Of a stretch of 64,000 nt of DNA, positions 1 to 8,700 are shown one piece after another (position 1 is the first letter of the stretch; each line of letters opens with the position of its first letter). Source of the DNA: Candidatus Gallimonas merdigallinarum (GTDB lineage Bacteria > Bacillota > Clostridia > Christensenellales > Borkfalkiaceae); the NCBI GenBank assembly GCA_904373325.1, contig CAJFFP010000003.1:1-64000 (forward strand). The letters run 5' to 3'. The notes beneath the pieces were generated by a model, which saw only the letters and a list, made by a program, of their open reading frames with translations, was not told the origin of the DNA and ran no database searches. The translations under genes and the position numbers were made by a program.

Positions 1-20
1 GAACGTGTGAGCCTGTCGGA

Positions 21-120
21 TGAGGGGTCATTCCCAATTCTGCCATTATGAATACTCTAACACAAACCCCTCATCACCGCCTTCGGCGGAGCTTCCCCCA
101 AAGGGGAAGCCTTTATTTTT
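21..120. repeat. Intergenic hairpin-rich repeat with plus-strand terminator
   Basis: TGAGGGGT (21-28) and ACCCCTCA (66-73) form an inverted pair. Next come a short CCGCC-TTC-GGCGG hairpin (77-89) and GCTTCCCC-CAAA-GGGGAAGC (91-110), followed by a T-rich tract (112-120). The last hairpin can end a plus-strand transcript entering from the left of the window. The style resembles dispersed intergenic repeats of clostridial genomes, but no second copy lies in this window. A further hairpin at 144-170 (stem around ACCCCAG/CTGGGGG, then TTTTC) has the same polarity. Confidence 0.5.
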
Positions 121-176
121 GCTCATCGGCATAAGCCTCTACTGAAACCCCAGACTATCTGGGGGTTTTCTAAATA

Positions 177-208
177 CAAAAAGACGAGGCGGCTGCCTCG
201 TCTTTTTT
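177..208. terminator. Terminator after the DUF2871 gene
   Basis: AAGACGAGGC (181-190) pairs perfectly with GCCTCGTCTT (195-204) around a GGCT loop, flanked by A-run and T-run. It works on either strand; on the minus strand it lies about 40 nt past the DUF2871 stop codon and would end the 3.8-0.2 kb operon. Confidence 0.85.
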
Positions 209-248
209 GTAACGAATTTTCTGCGGGCGACATCCCCGACAGACAAAA

Positions 249-707
249 TTATGCTTTGTCCGATTGCTGCGGCTCTTCCGGCTCGGCGTTTTTGCCTGCG
301 CGGACGGCAATCAGCAGCATGACGAAAAAGAACACGATGCCGACCGCCGTAAGAATATGCCCCAGCCCTGCAATGCCCGAGATCGCGCCGTCCGCCCCTG
401 CGCTCAAAGCCGTTCCCGTCGTCTCGAACACCCCGCGGACGAGCATCATAACGGACGCGATCGCCACGCCTGCATTGTAGACGATGAGGAAGGGAAGATA
501 GAGTTTCTGATCCCGCAGACGGAACTTTCCGTCGAACAGCGCGAACAGGAGGAACACCACCATGCCGAGCATAAAGAGATGCGTATGCACCTTGCCGAGC
601 GCGGTCGGGTCGGTAAATCCGCACGCCTTTGTAAATTCACGGTAAAACACGCCGCACAGCATGGCGACGATCGCGTAAACGAACGCGATGACGATATGTC
701 TTTTCAT
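249..707 (-). CDS. DUF2871 family membrane protein
   Basis: A 152-residue protein with four predicted membrane helices (about 4-21, 41-58, 70-92, 109-135) and a charged tail. The N-terminal half, with the YREFTK segment near residue 22 and the HTH triplet at 41-43 opening helix 2, fits DUF2871 proteins of Firmicutes as I remember them. His residues at the starts of helices 2 and 4 could bind a metal or haem, but that is inference. It is last in a minus-strand operon after the flavoprotein, 2Fe-2S reductase and GNAT genes (20-nt gap) and is followed by a strong terminator. Function unknown; association with electron transfer is suggested only by context. Confidence 0.75.
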   Translation of the reverse strand: MKRHIVIAFVYAIVAMLCGVFYREFTKACGFTDPTALGKVHTHLFMLGMVVFLLFALFDGKFRLRDQKLYLPFLIVYNAGVAIASVMMLVRGVFETTGTALSAGADGAISGIAGLGHILTAVGIVFFFVMLLIAVRAGKNAEPEEPQQSDKA

Positions 708-727
708 TTGTATTTCCCAAAATTTTA

Positions 728-1132
728 TTACAGTTTTTTGATGAGGATCAGCTCATACCCCTCGCCGTACGGGAAAAATCCTCCCGCGTCGCGATACCCT
801 CTCGCGCGGTAAAACTCCTGCGCGCGCTCTTCCGCCTGCGTCGAGGTCATGACGGCGGCATACCCCGCCGCGCGCATATCCGATTCCCACGCGCCAAGCA
901 GCGCGCTTCCGACGCCCGCGCCGCGGTTCTGTTCCGACACGAACAGCAGATTGCAGAAGGGCGTGTTATCCCAGAACAGATTATACCGCAGCCAGCCGAC
1001 GGGCGCGCCCCGCTCTTCCGCAAGATAGACCCGTCTGCGCGCAAGGGCATATTCAAGCTCTTCCCGTGCAATATGCTGATCGTGCGCGGCGAGGAACGCC
1101 GCGTCGCGATCGCACGCCAACCGCACGTTCAT
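728..1132 (-). CDS. GNAT family N-acetyltransferase
   Basis: A 134-residue single-domain GNAT protein that should transfer an acetyl group from acetyl-CoA to an unknown amine. The acetyl-CoA loop is visible as QNRGAGVGSALL, after beta strand 4, and the C-terminal FYRARGYRDAGGFFPYGEGYE segment is typical of the fold. I chose the ATG at 1132 because it overlaps the stop of the upstream reductase gene as ATGA, a common coupling in this genome; a longer in-frame start at 1183 would lie inside that gene. Substrate unknown. Confidence 0.8.
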   Translation of the reverse strand: MNVRLACDRDAAFLAAHDQHIAREELEYALARRRVYLAEERGAPVGWLRYNLFWDNTPFCNLLFVSEQNRGAGVGSALLGAWESDMRAAGYAAVMTSTQAEERAQEFYRARGYRDAGGFFPYGEGYELILIKKL

Positions 1133-2274
1133 TGCATTTTCGGAACGACGATCTCCATATCCGAATCGGGATAGCTGCAACACGGGTGGAAATAGCCGAA
1201 TTTTGCGTCTGCAAGGCGGCGTTTATCCTCTCCCGCGATGGAGAATTCGCCCGAAACAAGGCGGCTGTGGCAGAATCCGCACCCGCCCGCGCGGCACTTG
1301 GAGGGAACGCGCAGTCCCGCGCGCTCTAACGCCGTGAGCACCGTTTCGCGGGCGTCCGCTTTGACGGCGTACGTCTCGAATCCGATATGAACGGTAATCG
1401 AATAGGTCGCGGGCTTGACGTCGCGCACGCCCACGCAGTTGGCTTCCTTGCGGAAACGGCGGCGCGGAAGCGCGAGCTTTTCGGCTTCTCCGTCCAGAAA
1501 ACGATACATTGCCTCAGGTCCGCACGCCATGAGCGTAAAGTCGCCCGAGACGTATTTTTTGATGAGTTCCGCGCTCACGAACCCGTGTTCGTACCCTGCG
1601 CGCGCCTCGTCGCTGAGGACGTAGACGACTTTGATCTTTTCGCCCGCGAGCGCGTCAAGCTCGGTTTTGAACGCAAGGTCCTTTTCTGTTCTCGCGCCGT
1701 AGAAGAGGACGAGCGAGCAGTCCTCGCTCCCATCCGCGATCGCCTGCGCAAGCGAATAGAAGGGCGTAATGCCGCTCCCGCCCGCAACGCCAACGACCGT
1801 TTTGCTGTCGCGCACGCCGTCGTAGCAGAAATCGCCCGAAGGATCGCCAAGGGTGAAAACGTCGCCCTCTTTGGCTTCGTCGCAGAGATACCCGCTGAAA
1901 AATCCGCATTTTTTCACGGTGATATTCACGCGGTTATCCAGCGCGGCGGCGGGTGCGGACGAGATCGCGTACGGACGGGAAACAAAACTTTCCCCCACGT
2001 TGCAGCTCAGCGTCACGTACTGCCCCGCGCGGAAATAGAGCGGACGCTCCGTTTCAAACGAAAACGTCTTGGTGTCGGCGGTCTCCTCTTTGATCGCGAC
2101 GAGTTTCGCCTTCTGATACCCCGGGTGCAGAACGTGCGCCGTCTCGTTGACGCGGTAGCTCTTTGCGAGCGGCTTGGAAGAGCCTTCTTCCAGCGCTTTC
2201 CGGCGCTTCGGAATCATCTTTTTAAAGCGCAGCAGGTCCATAAACCCGAAAATCTGTCTCTTGAACGTAAACAT
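1129..2274 (-). CDS. FAD-binding oxidoreductase with C-terminal 2Fe-2S ferredoxin domain
   Basis: A 381-residue flavoprotein reductase. After a basic N-terminal stretch come a ferredoxin-NADP reductase FAD domain (SRPYAISSAP, about 98-107), an NAD(P) domain (GVAGGSGITPFYSL and the late ACGPEAMY motif) and a plant-type 2Fe-2S domain with C-x4-C-x2-C in CRAGGCGFC plus a distal Cys in HPCC. The order equals that of phenol hydroxylase or CDP-6-deoxyglucose reductase type enzymes, which pass electrons from NAD(P)H to a partner. The start has GGAGGG 7 nt upstream and lies 1 nt from the stop of the FAD oxidoreductase gene, which is the likely electron acceptor. Substrate not identifiable. Confidence 0.85.
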   Translation of the reverse strand: MFTFKRQIFGFMDLLRFKKMIPKRRKALEEGSSKPLAKSYRVNETAHVLHPGYQKAKLVAIKEETADTKTFSFETERPLYFRAGQYVTLSCNVGESFVSRPYAISSAPAAALDNRVNITVKKCGFFSGYLCDEAKEGDVFTLGDPSGDFCYDGVRDSKTVVGVAGGSGITPFYSLAQAIADGSEDCSLVLFYGARTEKDLAFKTELDALAGEKIKVVYVLSDEARAGYEHGFVSAELIKKYVSGDFTLMACGPEAMYRFLDGEAEKLALPRRRFRKEANCVGVRDVKPATYSITVHIGFETYAVKADARETVLTALERAGLRVPSKCRAGGCGFCHSRLVSGEFSIAGEDKRRLADAKFGYFHPCCSYPDSDMEIVVPKMQ

Positions 2275-2275
2275 T

Positions 2276-3802
2276 TCAGCCCTCCCTCTTGATGTCGCCT
2301 ACCGTCTGACGGCCCGCAATGTCGCCGGAGAAGTAGGAACTCGAATATCCGGAGAGACGCATGGACCATCCGCTCGCAAACCGAAGTCCGCGGATCCCCT
2401 TCTCGTAATCCTCTCCCATCATCTGCAAACGGGGCATCAGCCCGTCCCAATACTGCGATTCATAGCCGTAAATGACGCCCTGCGGGTGTCCGCAATAGCG
2501 CGCGTACGTCATGGGCGTTGCGACGCTGATCTCCTCGATATGATCGCGGATCTTCGCGCCCGTATCCTTTTCAAAGCGGTCGATCATGCGGTTCGCAACG
2601 AACTCCTTCGCCTTGAAATACGCCTGCGGTTTGATGCGCGCCCAATCGTCCTCCATATATAATGTGGTAAAGTACATCATACACGTCCCTTCGGGCGAGC
2701 AGTCGGGCTGGGCGCGGTTGAGGCAGACCGTCGCCTGCACGCTGTTTTCCTCGATGGTGCGCATCTTGTCGTACTGCGCAACCGAGTCCATCGTATCGTA
2801 CAGGAAGTAGTTGTGATTTTCAATGCCAAGTTCGTCGGCAGACTTATCCAGCCCGAGGAACATGGTAAAGCCGCGGCCCGAGAATTTCCGCGCGTTGGTT
2901 GCGCGCACGATGCGCTCGGGAACGTTTTCGATGAGCTGTCCGTAGACGACGTGCGGCGAGCAATTCGCCACAACGTGGCGCGTTGCGATCTCGGTTCCGT
3001 CGTCAAGCACGACGCCGCGCACCCCGTCGTCGCCCGTGAGTATGCTGACCGCCGCGGTATTCATGAGCACGTCGCCGCCCAGCTCGCGGATCCGCTCGAC
3101 CATTGCAAGCGAGATCTCGTGCGAACGGGACTTGGGCGACATTGCGCCGCGCAGGATATAGCGGTTGACCATGGAAGCGTAGTGCGCAAAGCTCATATCG
3201 TCGAGATGCGCGCCGAGATAGCACCAATACGCGCCCAGAATCTCCCTTGCGCGCTTGGGCATATGCAGCGCGCGGAGAACTTCGTTGACGGAATAAGAAC
3301 CGCAGCGGACGAAATTCCCGTAATGCTCCACCATATATTTGGGGTCCGTTTTTCCGCCGACGGAGTTACTGTACGCCTGCGCGAGGCGCACCTCCTCCGC
3401 GAGATCGAAAAAGCGTCTCACGGACTTACGGCTGCCCGGGGCATAGCGTTCCATCTTCCCGACGAACGCGTCCACGCCGAACGGCATCGTCGCGTCAATT
3501 TTTTCCGCCTGCGAGATCACGCGGTACGCGTCGGGAATGGGAAACCATTCGATTTTGTCCGTCACGCCGAGTTCGTCAAAGAGCACTCTTACGTCGCCCG
3601 CATTGTCGGGCGTGCCAAAGTCGTTCAGCTCGTGCAGCGATGCCTCGAACTCAAATCTCCCTCGGCGGAAACTCGTTGCGAATCCCCCGGGCAGATTATG
3701 TTTCTCGACGAGGAGAACCTTCGCCCCTCCCTGCGCAAGCCGTATCGCCGCCGTGAGTCCTCCGTTTCCGGCGCCGATGACGACTGCATCATACTGTTTC
3801 AT
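2276..3802 (-). CDS. FAD-dependent oxidoreductase, CrtISO / retinol-saturase-like
   Basis: A 508-residue flavoprotein. The N-terminus carries the dinucleotide-binding signature VVIGAGNGGLTAAIRLAQGG and then EKHNLPGGFATSF, the hallmark of phytoene desaturase, carotenoid isomerase and retinol saturase enzymes; the C-terminus (GLRFASGWSMRLSGYSSSYFSGDIAG) closes the FAD site. The start at 3802 has AGGAGG 5 nt upstream; an in-frame Met at 3898 has none. It heads the operon with a 2Fe-2S reductase directly downstream. No polyprenyl synthase or phytoene synthase gene is nearby, so the substrate may be a dietary or host polyene, or a fatty acid, rather than an endogenous carotenoid (inference). Confidence 0.8.
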   Translation of the reverse strand: MKQYDAVVIGAGNGGLTAAIRLAQGGAKVLLVEKHNLPGGFATSFRRGRFEFEASLHELNDFGTPDNAGDVRVLFDELGVTDKIEWFPIPDAYRVISQAEKIDATMPFGVDAFVGKMERYAPGSRKSVRRFFDLAEEVRLAQAYSNSVGGKTDPKYMVEHYGNFVRCGSYSVNEVLRALHMPKRAREILGAYWCYLGAHLDDMSFAHYASMVNRYILRGAMSPKSRSHEISLAMVERIRELGGDVLMNTAAVSILTGDDGVRGVVLDDGTEIATRHVVANCSPHVVYGQLIENVPERIVRATNARKFSGRGFTMFLGLDKSADELGIENHNYFLYDTMDSVAQYDKMRTIEENSVQATVCLNRAQPDCSPEGTCMMYFTTLYMEDDWARIKPQAYFKAKEFVANRMIDRFEKDTGAKIRDHIEEISVATPMTYARYCGHPQGVIYGYESQYWDGLMPRLQMMGEDYEKGIRGLRFASGWSMRLSGYSSSYFSGDIAGRQTVGDIKREG

Positions 3803-3991
3803 TCCGTTCCTCCTACAAAAATCTTCGCGATTCGGCGTCGCAAAACTTCGCGGCGCTTCGTTCACGTTAATTTTACCGCAAAACAGAGACGGTGTCAATA
3901 CCGACTTGAAAATATAACCGTCTGAAAACGCATATTTTCCGAAAAATACGGTGAAATAAGAAAATTATCGTAATTTTTCCATGCAGAACGC

Positions 3992-4020
3992 TTGACAAGA
4001 CGGTGAATTTTTAGTATGAT
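3992..4020 (+). promoter_or_regulatory. Consensus promoter of tRNA-Val
   Basis: TTGACA (3992-3997) and TATGAT (4015-4020) are separated by exactly 17 bp. The predicted start at about 4027 precedes the mature tRNA 5' end by about 7 nt. Confidence 0.9.
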
Positions 4021-4033
4021 ATGCGTTGTTCAC

Positions 4034-4110
<77 letters not shown>

Positions 4111-4233
4111 GCAAACCCTGTATGTCGTGCCGAATGGTCCGTCCGCTATGCGCCGACGTGTGGGGTTTTTCCTTTTATTTACAGGCGTGCAGGCTTATGC
4201 CTGCATTTTTGTTTTTTCCCGTTCCCGACATGT

Positions 4234-4268
4234 AAAAACGCGCCGCGCGGCTTTCTGCCGCGCGGCGC
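4234..4268 (-). terminator. Terminator after the YcxB-like gene
   Basis: An 11-bp perfect GC stem (4240-4250 with 4258-4268) around a CTTTCTG loop, followed on the minus strand by TTTTT. It lies 12 nt past the stop codon of the YcxB-like gene. Confidence 0.85.
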
Positions 4269-4280
4269 ATTCGCTTTCAC

Positions 4281-4820
4281 TTATTTATTTTTTTGCGGCA
4301 GGCGCAAGAGTTCGCGCAGCCGCGCACGTTCTTCTTGGGAGAGAGGGATTTTTTCGACGGGAAACACGTTCGCCCGATTCTGATAGAGCAGGAAAAACTC
4401 TCTGTTTTCTCTGATTTTCGCGCAGTCCGAATACTGAAAATTTGCAACCGCGACGCACTCCGTTCCGCGCGTCGTGCGAATGGAAAAATGATCGGCGTAG
4501 AAGGAATACTCGTTGACAAGCCCCGTATCCGCGCGCTTCACACCCGACCGCAGCATGAGCGTACACACCAACCCGACCGCGAACATGAGCGCGCCGAGCC
4601 AGAGCAGGATATTGTACCAATCGCTCTGCGCCACGATCTCCTCCGCCGCAAGCACGTCGAGCGGGATATAGGCGATCACCATTGCCGCGCCCGCAATCAG
4701 CAGGATCAGATAAATCAGGCGGTGAACGCGCATGAGCCGCTTTTGGAGGTTCGCGTTGAGCCTGACGGACGCCGTTACGAGCGGCTGCGCCTCCGATTGC
4801 ATTTCGTTCAGATTTTGCAT
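4281..4820 (-). CDS. YcxB-like membrane protein
   Basis: A 179-residue protein with two membrane helices (about 33-53 and 70-92) followed by a soluble domain that reads YSFYADHFSIRTTRGTECVAVANFQYSDCAKIRENREFFLLYQNRANVFPVEK, the layout of YcxB-like proteins. The N-terminal 30 residues are cytoplasmic. SD AGAGGA precedes the ATG. It stands alone, with its own terminator. The plus-strand gene at 24051 has an analogous design (two helices plus a small beta domain) but no close sequence similarity. No function is established for the family. Confidence 0.65.
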   Translation of the reverse strand: MQNLNEMQSEAQPLVTASVRLNANLQKRLMRVHRLIYLILLIAGAAMVIAYIPLDVLAAEEIVAQSDWYNILLWLGALMFAVGLVCTLMLRSGVKRADTGLVNEYSFYADHFSIRTTRGTECVAVANFQYSDCAKIRENREFFLLYQNRANVFPVEKIPLSQEERARLRELLRLPQKNK

Positions 4821-4896
4821 AAAAATCCTCTCAAAACAGATAAAATCATGATATTATGTCTCGCATAGTACTATGAAATAGTGCAAAAATGGCGGA

Positions 4897-5871
4897 TTAT
4901 TCGTACATTTCCGCCTTCGTGCTGCGTTTAAAGAGTTTTCCGATCTCCTCTTTGCAGCGCACAACGTCGTCCCCTTCGCCGTAGCAGACGGCGTACACCG
5001 CGCGGGTAATCGGGAGATCGACGCCGTATTTTTCGCCGAGCAATTTCATCGCCTCGCTCGTCGCGACGCCTTCGGCGAGCTTCTCAAAACGCTCCCCTTT
5101 GGCGAGCATTTCGCCGTACATACGATTGTGCGAATAGCGCGAAAAGAGCGTCGTCTCGTAGTCGCCGAGGTGCGCCAGCCCGTAGGCGGAAAGCTCGTTG
5201 CCCCCCATTGCCTTGATGAGACGGGCGACCTCGCGCGCGCCGCGCGACATGAGCGGTCCTTTGAGCGGAACGCAAATGACGTCGAGAATGCCCGCCGCGA
5301 TCCCCATCACGTTTTTCGCCGCCGCGCCGATCTCCGTGCCGAGCAGATCGTTTCCGTAATAAAAGCGGATCAGATCGCTCTTGAACCGATCGACGAGATC
5401 GATTTTCAGCTTCTCGTTTTCCGAATCGATGACCATGCAGTTCGGCACGCCCTGCACGAAGCTCTGGATATGCCCGGGACCGACCCAGACGGCGATCTTA
5501 TCGGAAGCAATCCCGCTTTCCGTCAGGATCTCCGAGAGCCGCTTGCCCGTTCCCGTCTCGATACCCTTCATGCACAGCACGAACACTTTATCCGAAACGG
5601 GGTAACGGGTGATGCGCTGCATAAATCCGCGCAAGCCCTGCGCGCTGATCGAAATGACGATGACCTCCGCCGAGCGCACCGCGCGTTCGAGATCGCAGGT
5701 CAGCGTTATTTTTTCGTCGAGCGCAACGTACTCGTTGCGCCCCGTATTTTTCAGGATTTCATAGCTGGGATCGCCCTCGGGTCCCCAACTGACGACTTCG
5801 TTGCCTAGGCGGGAGAGATACCACGCGATAAACGATCCCCACCGCCCGCAGCCGAGTACGGAAATTTTCAT
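4897..5871 (-). CDS. gpsA: Glycerol-3-phosphate dehydrogenase [NAD(P)+]
   Basis: A 324-residue enzyme that reduces dihydroxyacetone phosphate to sn-glycerol 3-phosphate for phospholipid synthesis. The N-terminal VLGCGRWGSFIAWYL is the Rossmann motif, PGHIQSFVQG holds a variant of the usual GPSFA(x)E region, and GTEIGAAAKNVMGIAAG with its Lys is the catalytic motif; SRGAREVARL lies in the C-terminal helical domain. Length is normal. SD AAGGGG precedes the ATG. It is separated from recR by about 38 bp and may be co-transcribed with that operon. Confidence 0.95.
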   Translation of the reverse strand: MKISVLGCGRWGSFIAWYLSRLGNEVVSWGPEGDPSYEILKNTGRNEYVALDEKITLTCDLERAVRSAEVIVISISAQGLRGFMQRITRYPVSDKVFVLCMKGIETGTGKRLSEILTESGIASDKIAVWVGPGHIQSFVQGVPNCMVIDSENEKLKIDLVDRFKSDLIRFYYGNDLLGTEIGAAAKNVMGIAAGILDVICVPLKGPLMSRGAREVARLIKAMGGNELSAYGLAHLGDYETTLFSRYSHNRMYGEMLAKGERFEKLAEGVATSEAMKLLGEKYGVDLPITRAVYAVCYGEGDDVVRCKEEIGKLFKRSTKAEMYE

Positions 5872-5909
5872 GATTGCCCCTTATAAATCAGAATAAAAAT
5901 CAGGCGCGA

Positions 5910-6503
5910 TTATATGGCTTTCCGCTCGATGAGGGCGCGCGCAAGCGTGACCTCGTCGGCATATTCGAGTTCGCTCCCGACGGGAACGCCGCGCGCGAGA
6001 CGGGTGACCGTGACCCCGAGCGGTTTTAAAAGTTTTGCGATATACATTGCCGTCGCTTCGCCCTCCACGTCGGGATTGGTCGCCATGATGACCTCTTTCA
6101 CCCCGCCTTCCGCAACGCGCTCCAACAGCTCTTTGATGCGGATATCGTTGGGTGTGACGCCGTTCATCGGATCGATGACCCCGTGCAGAACGTGGTAAAC
6201 GCCCTTGTACTCGTGCAGTTTTTCAAGCGCAACGACGTCTTTCGGCTCTTTGACGACGCAAATCTGCGATTTATCGCGCGTGCGGCAGACGTCGCACACC
6301 TCGTTTTCGGTGAAATTGCCGCAGACCTTGCAGAACCGCACCTTTCGCTTGACGTTGAGAATGGCATCCGCGAAAGCGCGCGCTTCGCTCTCCGACATAT
6401 TGACGACCTTATAGGCATACCGCTGCGCCGTCTTTTTGCCCACGCCGGGGAGCTTGGAAAACTCGTTCATCAGCCGCCCGATCGGCTCGATAAAGACCTC
6501 CAC
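5910..6503 (-). CDS. recR: Recombination protein RecR
   Basis: A 197-residue RecR that acts with RecF/RecO to load RecA at gaps. It has the N-terminal HhH region ([13 protein letters not shown], 18-30), a four-Cys zinc finger (C58, C61, C70, C73) and a Toprim domain with [16 protein letters not shown]. The start is GTG with GGAGGG about 10 nt upstream, directly after the ebfC stop. The dnaX-ebfC-recR order is conserved in Firmicutes. Confidence 0.97.
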   Translation of the reverse strand: MEVFIEPIGRLMNEFSKLPGVGKKTAQRYAYKVVNMSESEARAFADAILNVKRKVRFCKVCGNFTENEVCDVCRTRDKSQICVVKEPKDVVALEKLHEYKGVYHVLHGVIDPMNGVTPNDIRIKELLERVAEGGVKEVIMATNPDVEGEATAMYIAKLLKPLGVTVTRLARGVPVGSELEYADEVTLARALIERKAI

Positions 6504-6845
6504 TTAGAGGATCCCTCCCATGCCGCCCATGCCGCCGAATTTACCCATCTTTTCCTGATAGACCGCGTCCGCCTTCTTGTAGCCGTCCATGATCGCCGCC
6601 ATGATGAGGTCTTCAAGCATCTCCTCGTCGTCGGGATCGATGACGGATTTGTCGATCTCGATGCCGTCGATGATCTTTTTCGCGTTCATGTACACGACGA
6701 CCGCCTCGCCGCCCGCCGTGCCGACGATCTCCCACTCGTCGAGGAGTTTTTCCGTCGCCTGCATTTCTTCCTGCATTTTCTGCGCCTGCTTCATGAGGTT
6801 CTGCATTCCTGCGCCCCCCATGCCGCCTCTGTTGAATCCTGCCAT
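6504..6845 (-). CDS. ebfC: YbaB/EbfC nucleoid-associated protein
   Basis: A 113-residue DNA-binding protein that forms tweezer-like dimers. The middle segment (LMKQAQKMQEEMQATEKLLDEWEIVGTAGGEAVVVYMNAKK) is the family core. The N- and C-termini are rich in Gly-Met (GGMGGMGGIL at the end), commonly seen in clostridial members. It lies between dnaX and recR, as in most Firmicutes. Confidence 0.95.
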   Translation of the reverse strand: MAGFNRGGMGGAGMQNLMKQAQKMQEEMQATEKLLDEWEIVGTAGGEAVVVYMNAKKIIDGIEIDKSVIDPDDEEMLEDLIMAAIMDGYKKADAVYQEKMGKFGGMGGMGGIL

Positions 6846-6894
6846 AGTTCCTCCGCCGCGCCCGCGCGGGCGCGTTTTATGTTTTGATGATTTT

Positions 6895-8670
6895 TTATGA
6901 TTTGACTTCGATCGTGTAACCCGAAAAGTCCTTTTTGAGCTGTTCTACGCCGTCCTTTTCCTCCGTCCGCGCCGCGGAAGCGTAGCGGACCTCGAAATCG
7001 GAGACGCCGAGTTCGCCCAGCGTTTCCGCCATTGCCGCACGGTGTTTTTCTCCGTTCAGCGTATCGGCAACGGTGCGGATATCCGTCATGAGTACGAGTT
7101 TTCCGCCCTCTTCGCTCGGCTCTAAATCGCGGCAGAGCGCATACAGCACGCCGCTCTTGGGCAGTTTGCGCAGTCTGCGCAGGAAAAGTCCGAACGTCGT
7201 TTCCGCGTCGCGCGGACCGTCCGCCGACGGCAACGGCGCGCTCTTGGGCGGCTCGCTCTGCGGTTTCTGCACGCTTTTTGCCTGCGGCTGCGGCGTTTCC
7301 CGAAGCTGCGGTTGCTGCGGCTCGCGCGCAAACGGCGGCTCATCCCACGCAGGCGGTAACGGCTCGTCGAAAAACGGCGGTTCGTCGGGCGGGGGCGGCA
7401 GCGACTCTTCCCATTCCGTTTCCCGCGCCGCCTTTTTGGGCGCGGGTTTTTCGGAAAATTCCTGCGCGGGTGCGGGTTTTGCTTCCGCAGCAGGCTGTTT
7501 TCCCGCCGCAGGCGCGCCCGCGGAGAGCGCGGCGACCTGCTTCTCCAGATTGGCAATGCGCACGAGAAGCGCGTCCGTATCGCGGTCGGTCTGCGGCATT
7601 GCCGCGCGCAGAACCGCCGTTTCCAGCGCGATGCGCGGCGAGGAGGCGAACCGCAGTTCATTCTCCGTTTTCACGAAAATTTCCGTCGCCCTGAGGATCG
7701 CGCTCCCGTCCGCACGCTCCGCGATCGTTTTGACCTGCGCGAAGAGACGCGCGGGCAGCGAAAGCAGTTTTTCGGCGTTGGCGCACGACTTTGCGACGGC
7801 GACCTGATTGAGCAGACTGAGAATATCCTTCAAAAGCACGCCGACCGCCTTGCCCTCGGCAAGAATGCCCTCCGCCGTGGAGAGCGCCGTCGGCATATCC
7901 GACTGCAAGAGCGCGTTGACGAGGGACGCGGTCGTTTCAAAATCCGCCGCGCCGAGCACCGCCGTAACGCCCTCGTAGGTGAGCGTATCGCCGTACGCAA
8001 GGCACATTTCGGCAATGGAGAGCATATCGCGGTCGCTCCCCGCGCCCGCGCGGGCGATCGCCGCCACTGCCTCTTTTTCGTATTTTTTGCCCATGCCGTC
8101 CAGAATGGACGAGAGATGCCGTTCGAGGTCCTCTTCGGGAATGAGTTTGAAGTCGAGCCGCATACAGCGGGAGAGAATGGTCGCGGGAATCTTGTGCGGT
8201 TCGGTCGTTGCAAGAATGAAAACGGCGTGCGCGGGCGGCTCTTCGAGCGTCTTTAACAGCGCGTTGAAGGCGCTGTCCGTGAGCATATGCACCTCGTCGA
8301 TGATATATACTTTATATCTTCCCGTGACGGGCGGATACTGCACCTTTTCGCGCAGGTCGCGCATCTCGTTGACGCCGTTGTTGGAGGCGGCGTCGATCTC
8401 GACGACGTCGAGCGTGTTTTCGGAGAGCGCAAGGCAGGTCGGGCATTTTCCGCAGGGCGAGCCGTCCGACGGGCGTTCGCAGTTGACGGCGCGCGCAAAG
8501 ATGCGCGCAACGCTCGTTTTGCCCGTGCCGCGCGGTCCCGTAAAGAGGTATGCGTGCCCCACTTCGCCCCGCTCGATCTGATGTTTCAGAACGCGCACGA
8601 CGTGCTCCTGCCGGACGATCTCGGCGAAGGTCGCGGGGCGGAATTTACGATAGAGAGAAAGATGTGCCAT
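6895..8670 (-). CDS. dnaX: DNA polymerase III gamma/tau subunit
   Basis: A 591-residue clamp-loader ATPase subunit. Walker A is GPRGTGKTS (45-53), the zinc module is C64, C73, C76, C79, and the sensor/Walker B stretch is VYIIDEVHML. After the AAA+ core (to about 370) a Pro/Glu/Ala-rich linker (about 390-490) leads to a tau-type C-terminal domain. No obvious slippery A-run for a programmed gamma frameshift was noticed. It lies 30 bp after sigH and 49 bp before ebfC, within one operon. Confidence 0.97.
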   Translation of the reverse strand: MAHLSLYRKFRPATFAEIVRQEHVVRVLKHQIERGEVGHAYLFTGPRGTGKTSVARIFARAVNCERPSDGSPCGKCPTCLALSENTLDVVEIDAASNNGVNEMRDLREKVQYPPVTGRYKVYIIDEVHMLTDSAFNALLKTLEEPPAHAVFILATTEPHKIPATILSRCMRLDFKLIPEEDLERHLSSILDGMGKKYEKEAVAAIARAGAGSDRDMLSIAEMCLAYGDTLTYEGVTAVLGAADFETTASLVNALLQSDMPTALSTAEGILAEGKAVGVLLKDILSLLNQVAVAKSCANAEKLLSLPARLFAQVKTIAERADGSAILRATEIFVKTENELRFASSPRIALETAVLRAAMPQTDRDTDALLVRIANLEKQVAALSAGAPAAGKQPAAEAKPAPAQEFSEKPAPKKAARETEWEESLPPPPDEPPFFDEPLPPAWDEPPFAREPQQPQLRETPQPQAKSVQKPQSEPPKSAPLPSADGPRDAETTFGLFLRRLRKLPKSGVLYALCRDLEPSEEGGKLVLMTDIRTVADTLNGEKHRAAMAETLGELGVSDFEVRYASAARTEEKDGVEQLKKDFSGYTIEVKS

Positions 8671-8700
8671 ACGGTTATCTCCTGTTACGAATAACGCCGA

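Noticed and set aside
8671..8700. SRP RNA gene near dnaX
   Set aside because: The gap before dnaX is 30 bp and contains only an SD-like sequence.
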